Of a DNA stretch of 64,000 nt, positions 37,276-45,738 are shown piece by piece. The DNA comes from Nitrospiraceae bacterium (GTDB lineage Bacteria; Nitrospirota; Nitrospiria; Nitrospirales; Nitrospiraceae): positions 682,001 through 746,000 of the forward strand of contig JAHBWI010000001.1 in the NCBI GenBank assembly GCA_019637075.1, in the 5' to 3' direction. Position numbers and translations under genes: made by a program. Each line of letters starts with the position of its first letter. The first letter of the stretch is position 1. The notes under the pieces are model-generated. The model saw only the letters and a list, made by a program, of their open reading frames with translations. It had not been told where the DNA came from and made no database searches.

Positions 37276-37303
37276 CTTATAACATGTCAGGATTCAAAAT
37301 ACT
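37276..37303 (-). promoter_or_regulatory. Promoter of TPS-CHAT operon 1
   Basis: Minus strand: AGTATT (37303-37298), 16 nt, extended -10 TGTTATAAG with core 37281-37276. The same arrangement, with GACATG directly before the -10, lies upstream of operon 2 (43421-43448). The leader to the transporter gene is about 145 nt. The rest of 37122-37499 contains no gene. Confidence 0.5.
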
Positions 37304-37421
37304 GCTATTGATTTTGGTCTGGGACAGGCCGACGCATCGAAAAGATGGGCTAAGAAAAACAGAGTGCTGCAGTCTTGAGGAATGTTTGGGGCGACGCCAG
37401 AGAAAGGGGTGCGCCGTTGAT

Positions 37422-37462
37422 ACCGTCCTCAAGCCATCACGATTCAAAAGCCCGAGGACGGT
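37422..37462 (-). terminator. Possible terminator after TPS-CHAT operon 2
   Basis: A 9-bp perfect stem ACCGTCCTC/GAGGACGGT with a 23-nt loop begins 38 nt past the CHAT stop at 37500. No T-run; moderate support. Confidence 0.35.
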
Positions 37463-37499
37463 TCATCAGCGAGCTCGGCTGCCTTGCGCAGCCGTGGGA

Positions 37500-39971
37500 T
37501 CAACGCCAGTCGTTGATCAACAACAACGGTGCCCAAAAGCCTGGGTGCTCATGGCCTGGTTGGGACAATATTTTCTGCTGTGCCCGTTGCAACGCAACGG
37601 CCTTGCCGACGCCGGCTGTTTGCAACTGACGGTAAAACTCCCCCACGAGTTCCGTCGTCGATTGGGGATCTCCCGGCCACAGGCTCGCCACTGCGCTCCG
37701 GGATCCGGTCTTGACTGCCACGCCCGACAAGCCCAAGGCCGCACGGTCATCCTCGATCGCGGTCTCGCAGGCGCTGAGGGTCAACAACTCCAGCGGCTCC
37801 CGGCGATACTGCATCATCCCAACCATCTGCGCCAACCGATCCATGGAAATCTTTTCATCATAGGCCAACACGAACGACGAAGCGGCGTCATGACCGATTT
37901 CGCTGTGGGAGGCCACGTGCACGATGCCGATCCGTTCATCCTTGATGTTTTGTTCGAACGACGGCGCTGAGAACTGCGTATCCATCAACATCGTCCCCCC
38001 GTACAGGGTACGGACAGCTTGCGCCTCGGACGCGGCGGTCGGGGTTGCAGGGAACCCCTGCACCGATTCGCTGATCCCTGTGGTCAGCACCCCTCCCTTG
38101 CCTCGCGCCATTGTGCTGAGGTCCGTCAGCTCCATTCCCGGCACCATCGCCACCGCATACTTGTCGATGACAAACTGCCGCCCATCGTGGAGGGCCGCCA
38201 TGGGGATCGTCCGTAGCGCGCCATCCGGAACCATCACGAGCGTCGTAATACCGCCGGCCAGCAAATCCTGGTGGATTGGGGCAACCAGCCATCCGTACAA
38301 ATTCTGGGCCGAGGCAAGGTAGGCCTTGGAACCGGGATTTTGCACCAACCGCCGGAAGGTCCTGGCTTCCTTGGTCACGGCTTCGGCTCCGACCGGCACA
38401 CGAATTTGCTTCAAGCCGGCGGCCGTCTCAACGAGCAGCTCCAAGCGATCAGGCAATGCGATTGGGTACACCACCGCAGCGTTGGCGGGAATTCTCCCAC
38501 TTTTACGCAGGGCTCGAGCCGCCGTCACGCAATCGTCCTGGAAATAATCCTGTAACTCAGCGGCGTGGGAAGCTTCCACGGTGTCCCGAACTTGGGCAAG
38601 AAGCTGCTGCGCTTGATCGGAAGATCCAGCGACCGAGGCGCGTTGCAGCAAGGAGTCCTCGATCTCGAGGAACAAGGGCGCCACCGAGGTGTAGAACGAG
38701 TGATGTCGCCCCTGTGCGCCCACCGAGTACTCATACCGTATCGGTTTCAACACCGACAGGGCGCGCTGGTAGGCAGCCGCCGCTTCGTCCTCTTTCCCAC
38801 TCGCCTTCAACAGTCTGGCCGTCTGCCACTGCCATCGGTACAACGCCTCCGGCGCCGACACTCTCTGTGCCGCCAAGACGGCTTTCCTGGTCTGATCGAG
38901 CGCCTCCGCCGTTTGTTTCTGTCGTTCGAGCAACCCACCCATCAGCCCGTAGGCATAGGACTGCCCCCGTGCATCTCCCACCTTCGCTGCCGCCTCACCT
39001 GCGGCGGCATAGGCCTCCGACGCGCGCTGGAGCAATGAACTTCCCGCCGTGGTCCCGACGGCTGGTCCCGTTGGTGACGCGACCTTTGCCGCATTGCCCG
39101 AAGACTTACCGCGTGTCGCAGCCGCCACTGAGGCAGCCTGGAGTTCCTGATACCCCGTCCCGATCGCCAGCAACCCATTCACCTTCGTTCCACTGTTCGC
39201 CAACAGCTGCGCCGCGCCCCACGCTTCCTCCAAATGGCGCTGCGCCTGGGTGAGTTGCCCGTCCTGAATCAATACGGTGGCTTCATTGACCTGCGCGATG
39301 ACGCCCAGCGGCGGATTCTTGACTTCTTTCGCCAATCCTCGGCTTTCTTCATACACGTCCACGGCTTCGGGGAACTGCTGCCTCGCGGCCAGCACGTTGC
39401 CCAAGTCGTTCAACAAGCTGGCCACCAACGAAGAATTGCGTTCTTCGCGTGCCAGGGCCAAAGCCTTCGTGAGGTGCTCTGCCGCCACAACTTCCTTGCC
39501 CATGGCATGAGATGCAGTGCCCAGTTGTCCGAGAATCGTGGCCGTCAACCCGCGATTGCCGATCTGCTCGGACAGCTTCAGCGCCTGCTGCAATGTCAGC
39601 TGTGCCCGACGAATCTGGCCCTCTTGGCGAAAGGCGTGCGCCAGGTTGATCAACGCCTGACACTGTTCCTTCGGCTGTCCTGCCTGCTCATACAGCTGTG
39701 CCGCATTCATCCAATGGACGCCCGCCTGCGCATAGGCCCCCTGCTGAAAGCGCGCCGTCCCTGCGGCACTCTGACCGGCCGCATCCCCGGCCGGTTCGTT
39801 CGCGGGTTGCGCCGTTGCGGGACCTTGCAAGAAAAGCAGCCCGAACAACAATCCCGCGCCGAAAATGCTCCACCGTGTGCGTCCCCACACCCGGCGGTTT
39901 CTCCCTTCAGGCAAGCCGGCCCACCCTCTGCCAATCCGAACTCCACGCTGTGCTCGTCGTCTCAGCATCAT
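37500..39971 (-). CDS. Exported TPR-CHAT protease, catalytic dyad intact
   Basis: 823 residues. Signal peptide/anchor (FGAGLLFGLLFLQGPATAQ), TPR region (about 60-340), then a CHAT domain (about 565-823). The caspase-type dyad is present: His689 in HVASHSE (codon CAC) and Cys735 in LTLSACETA (codon TGC). It is therefore a candidate cysteine protease of clan CD located outside the cytoplasm. GGGAGGGG precedes the ATGATG start, 15 nt after the TPS gene. It is collinear with the inactive paralog at 31407-33860 over its length. Confidence 0.9.
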   Translation of the reverse strand: MMLRRRAQRGVRIGRGWAGLPEGRNRRVWGRTRWSIFGAGLLFGLLFLQGPATAQPANEPAGDAAGQSAAGTARFQQGAYAQAGVHWMNAAQLYEQAGQPKEQCQALINLAHAFRQEGQIRRAQLTLQQALKLSEQIGNRGLTATILGQLGTASHAMGKEVVAAEHLTKALALAREERNSSLVASLLNDLGNVLAARQQFPEAVDVYEESRGLAKEVKNPPLGVIAQVNEATVLIQDGQLTQAQRHLEEAWGAAQLLANSGTKVNGLLAIGTGYQELQAASVAAATRGKSSGNAAKVASPTGPAVGTTAGSSLLQRASEAYAAAGEAAAKVGDARGQSYAYGLMGGLLERQKQTAEALDQTRKAVLAAQRVSAPEALYRWQWQTARLLKASGKEDEAAAAYQRALSVLKPIRYEYSVGAQGRHHSFYTSVAPLFLEIEDSLLQRASVAGSSDQAQQLLAQVRDTVEASHAAELQDYFQDDCVTAARALRKSGRIPANAAVVYPIALPDRLELLVETAAGLKQIRVPVGAEAVTKEARTFRRLVQNPGSKAYLASAQNLYGWLVAPIHQDLLAGGITTLVMVPDGALRTIPMAALHDGRQFVIDKYAVAMVPGMELTDLSTMARGKGGVLTTGISESVQGFPATPTAASEAQAVRTLYGGTMLMDTQFSAPSFEQNIKDERIGIVHVASHSEIGHDAASSFVLAYDEKISMDRLAQMVGMMQYRREPLELLTLSACETAIEDDRAALGLSGVAVKTGSRSAVASLWPGDPQSTTELVGEFYRQLQTAGVGKAVALQRAQQKILSQPGHEHPGFWAPLLLINDWR

Positions 39972-39986
39972 TCCCCTCCCGGCTTT

Positions 39987-41273
39987 CTAGCAGCCTTGCC
40001 AGATTTCAACAGCGTGACCGGCAGCGCGTTGCGGAACTTGCACAATCCGCGGATACGCGGGTGCCGCCTGTGCGGACGCGCCGATTTGCTCCAGCATGAC
40101 CGGACTCGCCAAGGTCCCGCCCGGCTCGGCTGGTGTTGCATCCCTGCCGGACTGGACGAAGGTGCTGAACTCACCATCTTTTCTCGATGCACATCGACTG
40201 GTGACTAAAGCCACCGGTGCGTCCGGCGACTGGACCGGCATGACGATCGCCGCGCGATTGAGGAACTGGACCGGATCCACGGGATTCGAGAGCACCACCG
40301 TCGCCGACGTCGTAGCCGAAGCCACGGGCAGAGGAGGCAACCCTCCGGACTGGCCCACCACACTGATTTGAGTGATCTGTTGTGTCACCGGGTTTACCGT
40401 TGTATTCGTCTGTGCGCCGCTTGGAACCGTTAGGTTCCCGGGGAACAGATCGATCGACGCGGGAATCACTCCACCTCCGCCTGCTTGGAGGAATGTGCCG
40501 GAGGAAACCTGGACCTGACCGCCTTGGGAAATGCGTACAAAAGGATTCGACACCGTCGGCTCGACGCTGACATTGCCGCCGGCTGCCGCGTTACTCGCGA
40601 GCACGATGCGTTGAGCCGTAATCCGCCCCCCGTCGATTTGGACGGTCCCGCCGATCAAACCAATCACGGCATTACCTTGAAGCGAAGCACCGGGCGAGAG
40701 CGCGACGGGCCCGTACGGACCGGACCCCAAAAACCCGAAGGAAATCGGTGTGGCCGTTGAGAGCGTGTTGTCGAACCCGAAGGTGCTGGTCGTGAACACC
40801 CGCTGGTCACTGAACTGCACGATATGCGCAGAGCTGAAATAGGCCGATCCCGTAATGTTCAGATTCGCGTTGGGCCCAAAGATGACCCCCGAGGGATTGA
40901 TGAAGAATAGGTTGGCGTTCAGCGCCTGGATTGTCCCATTGATGTTGGACGGAGACCCACCGATCACCCGGCTGATGATGTTCGACACACCGCCGGGATT
41001 GACGAACGCCGCCGTGTTCCCCGCGCCGACCGAAAACTGGTTGAAGCTATGAAACAGGTTCGGGCCGTTTCCTGGTCTGGTGCCGCCGGTGATACTCACC
41101 GTGCTACCGGACGAATTCACGGTGGTGCCGAGTCCGCCAGTCCCCAAGGCACCGGGCGTCGGCACAATGTTGGTAGCCTGCCCCCAACAGGGTCCTGCTT
41201 GTACGAGCCAGAGGGCGCACAGCGCGCCGAGGCTCCGCACCAGCGCCTGCTGCACGGTCGAGGTCCTGTTCAT
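39987..41273 (-). CDS. Short two-partner-secretion exoprotein, second copy
   Basis: 428 residues from ATG 41273 (AAGGAG 8 nt upstream). The signal peptide ends CWGQA. The TPS domain has PNLFHSFNQFSVGAGNTAAF, SPSNINGTIQALNANLFFIN and GVIFGPNANLNITGSAYFSS. After a short helix comes the tail motif RCASRKDGEFSTFVQSGRDA, parallel to CAANRFGQASSFVQSSREVA in copy 1. Secretion through the transporter at 41385-43193 is expected. Two cysteines at most remain in the mature part. Confidence 0.88.
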   Translation of the reverse strand: MNRTSTVQQALVRSLGALCALWLVQAGPCWGQATNIVPTPGALGTGGLGTTVNSSGSTVSITGGTRPGNGPNLFHSFNQFSVGAGNTAAFVNPGGVSNIISRVIGGSPSNINGTIQALNANLFFINPSGVIFGPNANLNITGSAYFSSAHIVQFSDQRVFTTSTFGFDNTLSTATPISFGFLGSGPYGPVALSPGASLQGNAVIGLIGGTVQIDGGRITAQRIVLASNAAAGGNVSVEPTVSNPFVRISQGGQVQVSSGTFLQAGGGGVIPASIDLFPGNLTVPSGAQTNTTVNPVTQQITQISVVGQSGGLPPLPVASATTSATVVLSNPVDPVQFLNRAAIVMPVQSPDAPVALVTSRCASRKDGEFSTFVQSGRDATPAEPGGTLASPVMLEQIGASAQAAPAYPRIVQVPQRAAGHAVEIWQGC

Positions 41274-41384
41274 AATCTCACTCCTTGTCAGAAAGGGGTC
41301 GCGCGGCCCCTCTCTTACGCTTCTGCACAAGTAAGATCAAGGCACACGAAAGTATATTAGGAGTCTTGCTAGAGCCGATCCGGC

Positions 41385-43193
41385 TCAGAAGGCCTCCACG
41401 ACCAGTTGCAGGTGGACGCCGTGGTCCTGCAGATTGCCCCGCTCTGTGTCGAATTTCTTAAGTTGTTTTCCCCAATACACCTCGAAATGACTTCCCCGCC
41501 AGAAATTCCAAATCGCTCCGATACCGACACTGGCTAAGGTCTTCGGAGGCGAATCGGGGGTTTGCACGGTCGTCTGCCAACCATGCCCCACGTCCACAAA
41601 CGGAGCCAGGAACACAGAATCGACCCCAGCCTTGTTCGTATAGACCGGCACGCGCGCCTCGATGGACCCCATGGCGGCATTATCGCGAATCAACGTGAAT
41701 TCCCGATATCCACGCACGCTATACCGTCCACCGACCGCCATCTGCTCCAACGGAAACAGGTGGTCGTTTGAAAGCTGCACGACCCCGCGGCTTACGAGCT
41801 GAGTACGCATGAACGGCAACAGGCGAATCCATTGCGCCTCGCCCAACCAGGAGAAGAATCTGGCATCCGGCACTTCGGCGCTGCCGTTGGCCGTGGCACC
41901 CAATGCACCGACTCCGACGGAAAACCGGGACAAAGCCGTAATGACCTGCTCCGCCGACCTCTGGGCATACTCCTGTCCGAATCGCAGCGCCGTCACCCGG
42001 AATTTCCCGCCGCTGGTTCCAGCGGACAGATCCGCCGGCGTCCCGGCGAGGGTCGTTTCATTCCGCTCATGCTCGCCGGTCAACGAGAGTGCGAACTCCC
42101 GGTCGACCGCGCGGTAGACAGGATGCCGGACGGTCAGCCCGAGGATTTGGGCCTTATTCTTGATATCCAACACGTCGAATGGGGACTCTTTCACCGCAAA
42201 ATCAAACCGCCGGTATTGAATCGCCACAGTGGTATCCTGCGGCGTGACGGGAACCTCATACCGGAAATTCAGGATGGGGTTGACGCCGGACGACCGGCCA
42301 TACTGTAAACTCAGCGTATCGCCGAATCCCAGCAGGTTTTGGTGAGCCAACGTCACAAATCCCTGTTCCGCGCCAACGACCGGCGATTGATAGTTATTGA
42401 ATTCCAGCCAGGCCTTCAAAGGATTCGCTTCCTTGACCTTCACGTTCAATGTGCTTTCGCCCAGCGCCATTCCGGGAAGAAGTTCGGCATTGATACGCTC
42501 GATCCGGGGATTCGCCTGCATGAGCTGTAGCCGATCCTGCAAGCGAACGACATTGAGCGGCGGTCCCGCCGCTTGATTGATACGGCTCTGAAAATAAGCC
42601 GCCCGGAACCAGTTGGCTCCTTCGACATTCACTTCACCCAGTTTGCCCTCGACGACCTGGAGCTTCACCACCCCATCGACGACATCCTGCTCAGGAATCA
42701 CCGCTCCGGAGGTCAGATAACCATGGTCGACGTAGAAGCGAGTGAGGCTCAGCCGTAACGACTCGAGATCGTCGGCAGTCAATTCCCGGTTGCGATAGGG
42801 ATTCGTTACCTCGGCCAGTTCCCCGGCAGTGAACGCGGTGCTCCCGACCACCTGAATATCCCTGACGAGAATCTTCGCTCCGGTCAGGGGCACACCAGAC
42901 GGAGCCGGGGGTTGGGGGGCGGGAGGTTCGAGGGCCGGAGGCTGAACCGGAGGCGGAGCCTCAGGAAACTGCGGCGGCTTGGGCGGAAGCGGCGCGAACT
43001 GAGCCAAGGCCGTTCCGTATGACACGCCGAAGGCCAGTAGCCCGCCCATCAGGCAGACATAGGCACTCGTCATGTTCCTGCGACCGAGCAACCGGGGTTT
43101 GCAATCGCCTTTCCGTTCCTGCAGACTTCCGCACTGCAGATTCGAACTCCTCTCGGAACGGATGTCTCGAATTCTCATCTCCTGCCACGCCAT
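41385..43193 (-). CDS. ShlB/FhaC-type outer-membrane TPS transporter, second copy
   Basis: 602 residues from ATG 43193 (GGAGGGG 5 nt upstream; the TTG one codon earlier is not needed). Layout as in copy 1: signal peptide, Pro-rich linker (APLPPKPPQFPEAPPPVQPP), POTRA_2 (ILVRDIQVVGSTAF, GVVKLQVVEGKLGEVNVEG) and a barrel with GRYSVRGYRE. Strong similarity to copy 1 over the whole length (for example GKFRVTALRFGQEYAQRSAE against GKFKVTALRFGQEYTQRSSE) shows tandem duplication. Confidence 0.93.
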   Translation of the reverse strand: MAWQEMRIRDIRSERSSNLQCGSLQERKGDCKPRLLGRRNMTSAYVCLMGGLLAFGVSYGTALAQFAPLPPKPPQFPEAPPPVQPPALEPPAPQPPAPSGVPLTGAKILVRDIQVVGSTAFTAGELAEVTNPYRNRELTADDLESLRLSLTRFYVDHGYLTSGAVIPEQDVVDGVVKLQVVEGKLGEVNVEGANWFRAAYFQSRINQAAGPPLNVVRLQDRLQLMQANPRIERINAELLPGMALGESTLNVKVKEANPLKAWLEFNNYQSPVVGAEQGFVTLAHQNLLGFGDTLSLQYGRSSGVNPILNFRYEVPVTPQDTTVAIQYRRFDFAVKESPFDVLDIKNKAQILGLTVRHPVYRAVDREFALSLTGEHERNETTLAGTPADLSAGTSGGKFRVTALRFGQEYAQRSAEQVITALSRFSVGVGALGATANGSAEVPDARFFSWLGEAQWIRLLPFMRTQLVSRGVVQLSNDHLFPLEQMAVGGRYSVRGYREFTLIRDNAAMGSIEARVPVYTNKAGVDSVFLAPFVDVGHGWQTTVQTPDSPPKTLASVGIGAIWNFWRGSHFEVYWGKQLKKFDTERGNLQDHGVHLQLVVEAF

Positions 43194-43420
43194 CAAGTCC
43201 CCTCCCTCTCACTCATTGGCGGTCACCGAATCTTCGGCGAACCATGTCCGTTTCACATGCACCGTGAAGTCCCGCCGCGGCAAGATATCGCTCCGGCGCA
43301 TTGGGAAAGACGGCACGCGTCCGCGGCCCTCTTGAAACAGAACCATCGAACCGGCTCATCAGGTGCGCAGGTTCGTCACTACGTATCTCTTATTGGAGAG
43401 CAAGCAAAGCGAGGGGACTG

Positions 43421-43448
43421 CTTATAGCATGTCTAGAGAAAAAATACT
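43421..43448 (-). promoter_or_regulatory. Promoter of TPS-CHAT operon 2
   Basis: Minus strand: AGTATT (43448-43443), 16 nt, extended -10 TGCTATAAG with core 43426-43421. It matches the operon 1 promoter in spacing and in the shared GACATG before the -10. The leader is about 220 nt. Bases 43194-43420 hold no gene. Confidence 0.5.
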
Positions 43449-43746
43449 CCAGGCTGAGTGGATTTTTCTCCCTTCTCGGAACGCACCAAGTTGAGACATG
43501 ACCGAACGCCATCATATGTCCCATGACTTCTATGGGCGATCACAGAGAGAAGGGATTCGCATGCGCAGGGAATATTCTGCGAGACAACAAACGTCAGCAC
43601 ATGCAGGGGGGCATAGGCGCGCACAGCCGGCCCCTTGAACCAGCAGAGGGGAATTGTCAGCCGAACAGGCGGGATGCTATAGTGCGGATTCCTATCGGCT
43701 CAGCCGAGTCGGCGCAGTCAAACCCTGCGGCGGCATTTACATCAGT

Positions 43747-43822
43747 GGCGGTGTAGCTCAGTTGGTAGAGCAGCGGACTCATAAGCCGCGGGTCACCCGT
43801 TCAATCCGGGTCACCGCCACCA
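43747..43822 (+). tRNA. tRNA-Met (anticodon CAT)
   Basis: A complete 76-nt cloverleaf. The acceptor stem is GGCGGTG/CACCGCC, the D arm GCTC..GAGC, the anticodon loop CTCATAA and the T arm ACCCG-TTCAATC-CGGGT, and CCA is encoded. The last anticodon-stem pair is an A-G mismatch. CAT could also denote a lysidine-modified Ile tRNA, but the acceptor and D-arm pattern fits elongator Met. Confidence 0.93.
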
Positions 43823-44153
43823 TACTTCCCGTTACCACCTCACAGCTGATCCGACACTAGTACCGGAAGATCTCACAGGGAGAATCTCACGCGCGAACAC
43901 TCTCATCCGAGCGCTTGGCGGAAGCACGTAGTGGTACCTCGCCGACACGCCTGTCGGATCTCCAACACTAATAGTCGATGACTTCTTGGGGTGGACTGCT
44001 TCGCTGAAGCAGAAGACCGTCCCGGCTCGACAACTACCCTATCTCTCCTCGGCCCACTCGGTGTTCTCAGGCAAGACGTCAAGCCAAACCAGGCGCAGGA
44101 ATTTCAGCAGGAACATCGGTTGGGACAGTAGCGGGGAACAGAAACAAGGCACA
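43823..44153. other. Gene-free stretch after the tRNA
   Basis: No supportable gene. Two copies of TCTCAC (43871 and 43885) are present, but no repeat of the tRNA 3' end and no integrase remnant could be found, so there is no direct sign of an integrated element. Confidence 0.5.
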
Positions 44154-44183
44154 CCAGATGAGCAGAAGCGCCCGCTCATCTGG
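44154..44183 (-). terminator. Terminator of the LexA-like operon
   Basis: A perfect 10-bp stem CCAGATGAGC/GCTCATCTGG with a 10-nt loop begins 28 nt past the stop at 44212. On the minus strand it is followed by TGTGCCTTGTTTC. Confidence 0.6.
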
Positions 44184-44211
44184 TCAGAATCCCGGAGGAC
44201 CTTCGCTCAGC

Positions 44212-44394
44212 TTACCCGCAACAGCCGGCTTCAAATTGGCGCCGTTGGTAGGCCAGAACGAGGCAGCGTATACAGATCTCCCGAATGGCCTGGCGCCCTT
44301 CGTCGTGATAGGCAGTTCGGCGTGTCACAATGTGGCCGCAATCGGCACAACAGCCGGCTGTGGTGTCTTGGATGTCAGGACAGACAGTGCTCAT
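44212..44394 (-). CDS. Small CxxC zinc-ribbon-like protein
   Basis: 60 residues from ATG 44394 with AGGAGGG about 9 nt upstream. Cysteine pairs CCADC near residue 17 and CIRC near residue 43 suggest one bound zinc, and there is a C-terminal CC. It overlaps the end of the 80-aa gene by 20 nt. Third gene of the LexA-like operon; function unknown. Confidence 0.55.
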   Translation of the reverse strand: MSTVCPDIQDTTAGCCADCGHIVTRRTAYHDEGRQAIREICIRCLVLAYQRRQFEAGCCG

Positions 44395-44617
44395 GGCGTT
44401 GAACCCTCCTATTTTCCCGAATGGGGGGACGCGAGGTACCGGCCGATCGCACAGCACCGAACAGGGTGCGAAGGCAAGACCCGCCCTGCCGACGCTCTGG
44501 AAATGCGGCGGACTGCCGGAGTTCCCGTTGTAACTCCCCGATCCGTCCGGTCAGCTGCTCCACCACACGCTCAAGCTCACTCAATCGCTCAACCATGTAC
44601 TGTTGATTGTGAGTCAT
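44375..44617 (-). CDS. Small coiled-coil protein, unknown
   Basis: 80 residues from ATG 44617 (GGGAGG 6 nt upstream). The N-terminal half is a heptad-patterned helix (MVERLSELERVVEQLTGRIG); the C-terminal half is basic and probably unstructured. It starts 16 nt after the LexA-like gene and is translated in the same operon. Confidence 0.55.
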   Translation of the reverse strand: MTHNQQYMVERLSELERVVEQLTGRIGELQRELRQSAAFPERRQGGSCLRTLFGAVRSAGTSRPPIRENRRVQRHEHCLS

Positions 44618-44633
44618 GAAGACACCTCCCTGC

Positions 44634-45185
44634 TTAGACATTGGCACAATGACGAATCACTCCGATGAGCACGCCCTCAATGGCAAACTCATCCGCCGGG
44701 GTGACAACAAACGGGATCATCGCGGCATTGGCGGGATGAAGTTCGATATGGTGGGCTTTGCGAAAATAGGTCTTGATCGTCGCCTCGCGATTAATCAATG
44801 CCACGACGATTTGGCCGTTCTGCGCAGTCGCCTGTTTGCGGACCACGACGAGATCGCCCGGAAGGATCCCTTCATCGATCATCGATTCGCCCTTTACGCG
44901 CAGAGCGAAGGTCTCTCCTGCGCGCAACATGGTTCGAGGCACTTCGATGAACTCGGATTGTGCAATAGGCTCGATGGGATTGCCGGCGGCGACAATGCCG
45001 ACCAGAGGAATCTGCGCGGTTCGGGCAAGTTGTGTGATGGCGACTTGAACGGCGCCGCCGATCCGCCGCATCCCGCTTTCGTAGCGGGCGACGGAAACGC
45101 GGGTGGTGTGAAGGGCCTCGGCTAACTGTTCCTGGGTCAGCCCGAGTTCTTCTCGAAGACGGCGAAATTGAGCTCCAGTCATCAT
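44634..45185 (-). CDS. LexA-like XRE-family S24 repressor
   Basis: 183 residues. An N-terminal XRE HTH (LTQEQLAEALHTTRVSVARY) is joined to a LexA/UmuD-type S24 domain. The self-cleavage site is Ala67-Gly68 (GIVAAGNP), the catalytic Ser101 lies in KGESMIDEGI and Lys138 in REATIKTYF. It should repress until RecA filaments trigger self-cleavage. Unlike standard LexA, the HTH is of the phage-repressor type. The operator 45185-45201 overlaps its own start, indicating autorepression, and two small genes follow in the operon. Confidence 0.88.
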   Translation of the reverse strand: MMTGAQFRRLREELGLTQEQLAEALHTTRVSVARYESGMRRIGGAVQVAITQLARTAQIPLVGIVAAGNPIEPIAQSEFIEVPRTMLRAGETFALRVKGESMIDEGILPGDLVVVRKQATAQNGQIVVALINREATIKTYFRKAHHIELHPANAAMIPFVVTPADEFAIEGVLIGVIRHCANV

Positions 45186-45222
45186 GTAACCAATGGTTAC
45201 ACATCAACTACGGCCCTGTCAA
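45185..45222 (-). promoter_or_regulatory. Autoregulated promoter with palindromic operator
   Basis: The perfect palindrome TGTAACC-AAT-GGTTACA (45185-45201) overlaps the start codon and the -10 of a minus-strand promoter whose -35 TTGACA is at 45222-45217 (17-nt spacer, -10 TAACCA). Predicted initiation is at or within 2 nt of the ATG, and there is no Shine-Dalgarno, so the mRNA is probably leaderless. Confidence 0.6.
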
Positions 45223-45738
45223 CGCTCTTTTTTCAATTTTCTGGCAATCAGAATCTCCTCCCGCCATGCAGATAGAAACGACAAACATGACACAGGTCAT
45301 CCCCAGGTAACCGCTGTCTGCCTTTCCTCTTGGCTGAGCTCAAAAACACAGGCACGAGGCACCAATCGGTAATCCATGCTCTGGGGCTGATCGGCCCTAG
45401 GACGGTGAAAACCATCGTATGCTAATCCATACGACACTGATCCATGCCACTACATATTGCGTCACAACGAGACAGCCTGGACAATGCACAAAAATTAGGC
45501 AAATCGGTCGACGGAATCACTAATACGAGGCAATCTCTGTCTCTTCTTACTCTATCAACAGGGATATCCACAGAACTTGGGGAGAGGATGTTTTCATGCC
45601 AGACACCGGCATGAGCGTCGAGAAATGTTGTCTGCCAAAACCATTCTCTTCTGTGCACCGGCTGCCCCTGATTGATTTGATGGTGCTCGCCGGGCCTCAG
45701 CGCGTGAACAGACGGCGCGTGGCCACCGAGCCTGAGGA
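45223..45738. other. Gene-free, AT-richer stretch
   Basis: No supportable coding sequence. It contains a perfect 7-bp inverted repeat TCGTATG-CTAATC-CATACGA (45415-45434) and one near DnaA-box (ATATCCACA near 45563). Lower GC than its surroundings suggests decayed or transferred sequence. Confidence 0.4.

Noticed and set aside
37284-37970. Plus-strand frame of 228 codons antisense to CHAT copy 2
   Set aside because: Typical antisense shadow of a GC-rich gene, Arg/His/Gln-rich, no domain.
43747-43822. tRNA-Met as integration site of a genomic island
   Set aside because: No direct repeat of the tRNA 3' end and no integrase found in the following sequence.
43986-44402. Plus-strand reading frame of 138 codons after the tRNA, considered as an integrase remnant
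   Set aside because: No integrase motif; its second half is antisense to the CxxC protein and the composition is not protein-like.
45555-45575. DnaA-box-like ATATCCACA as part of a replication origin
   Set aside because: A single imperfect box, no cluster, and no dnaA or dnaN nearby.
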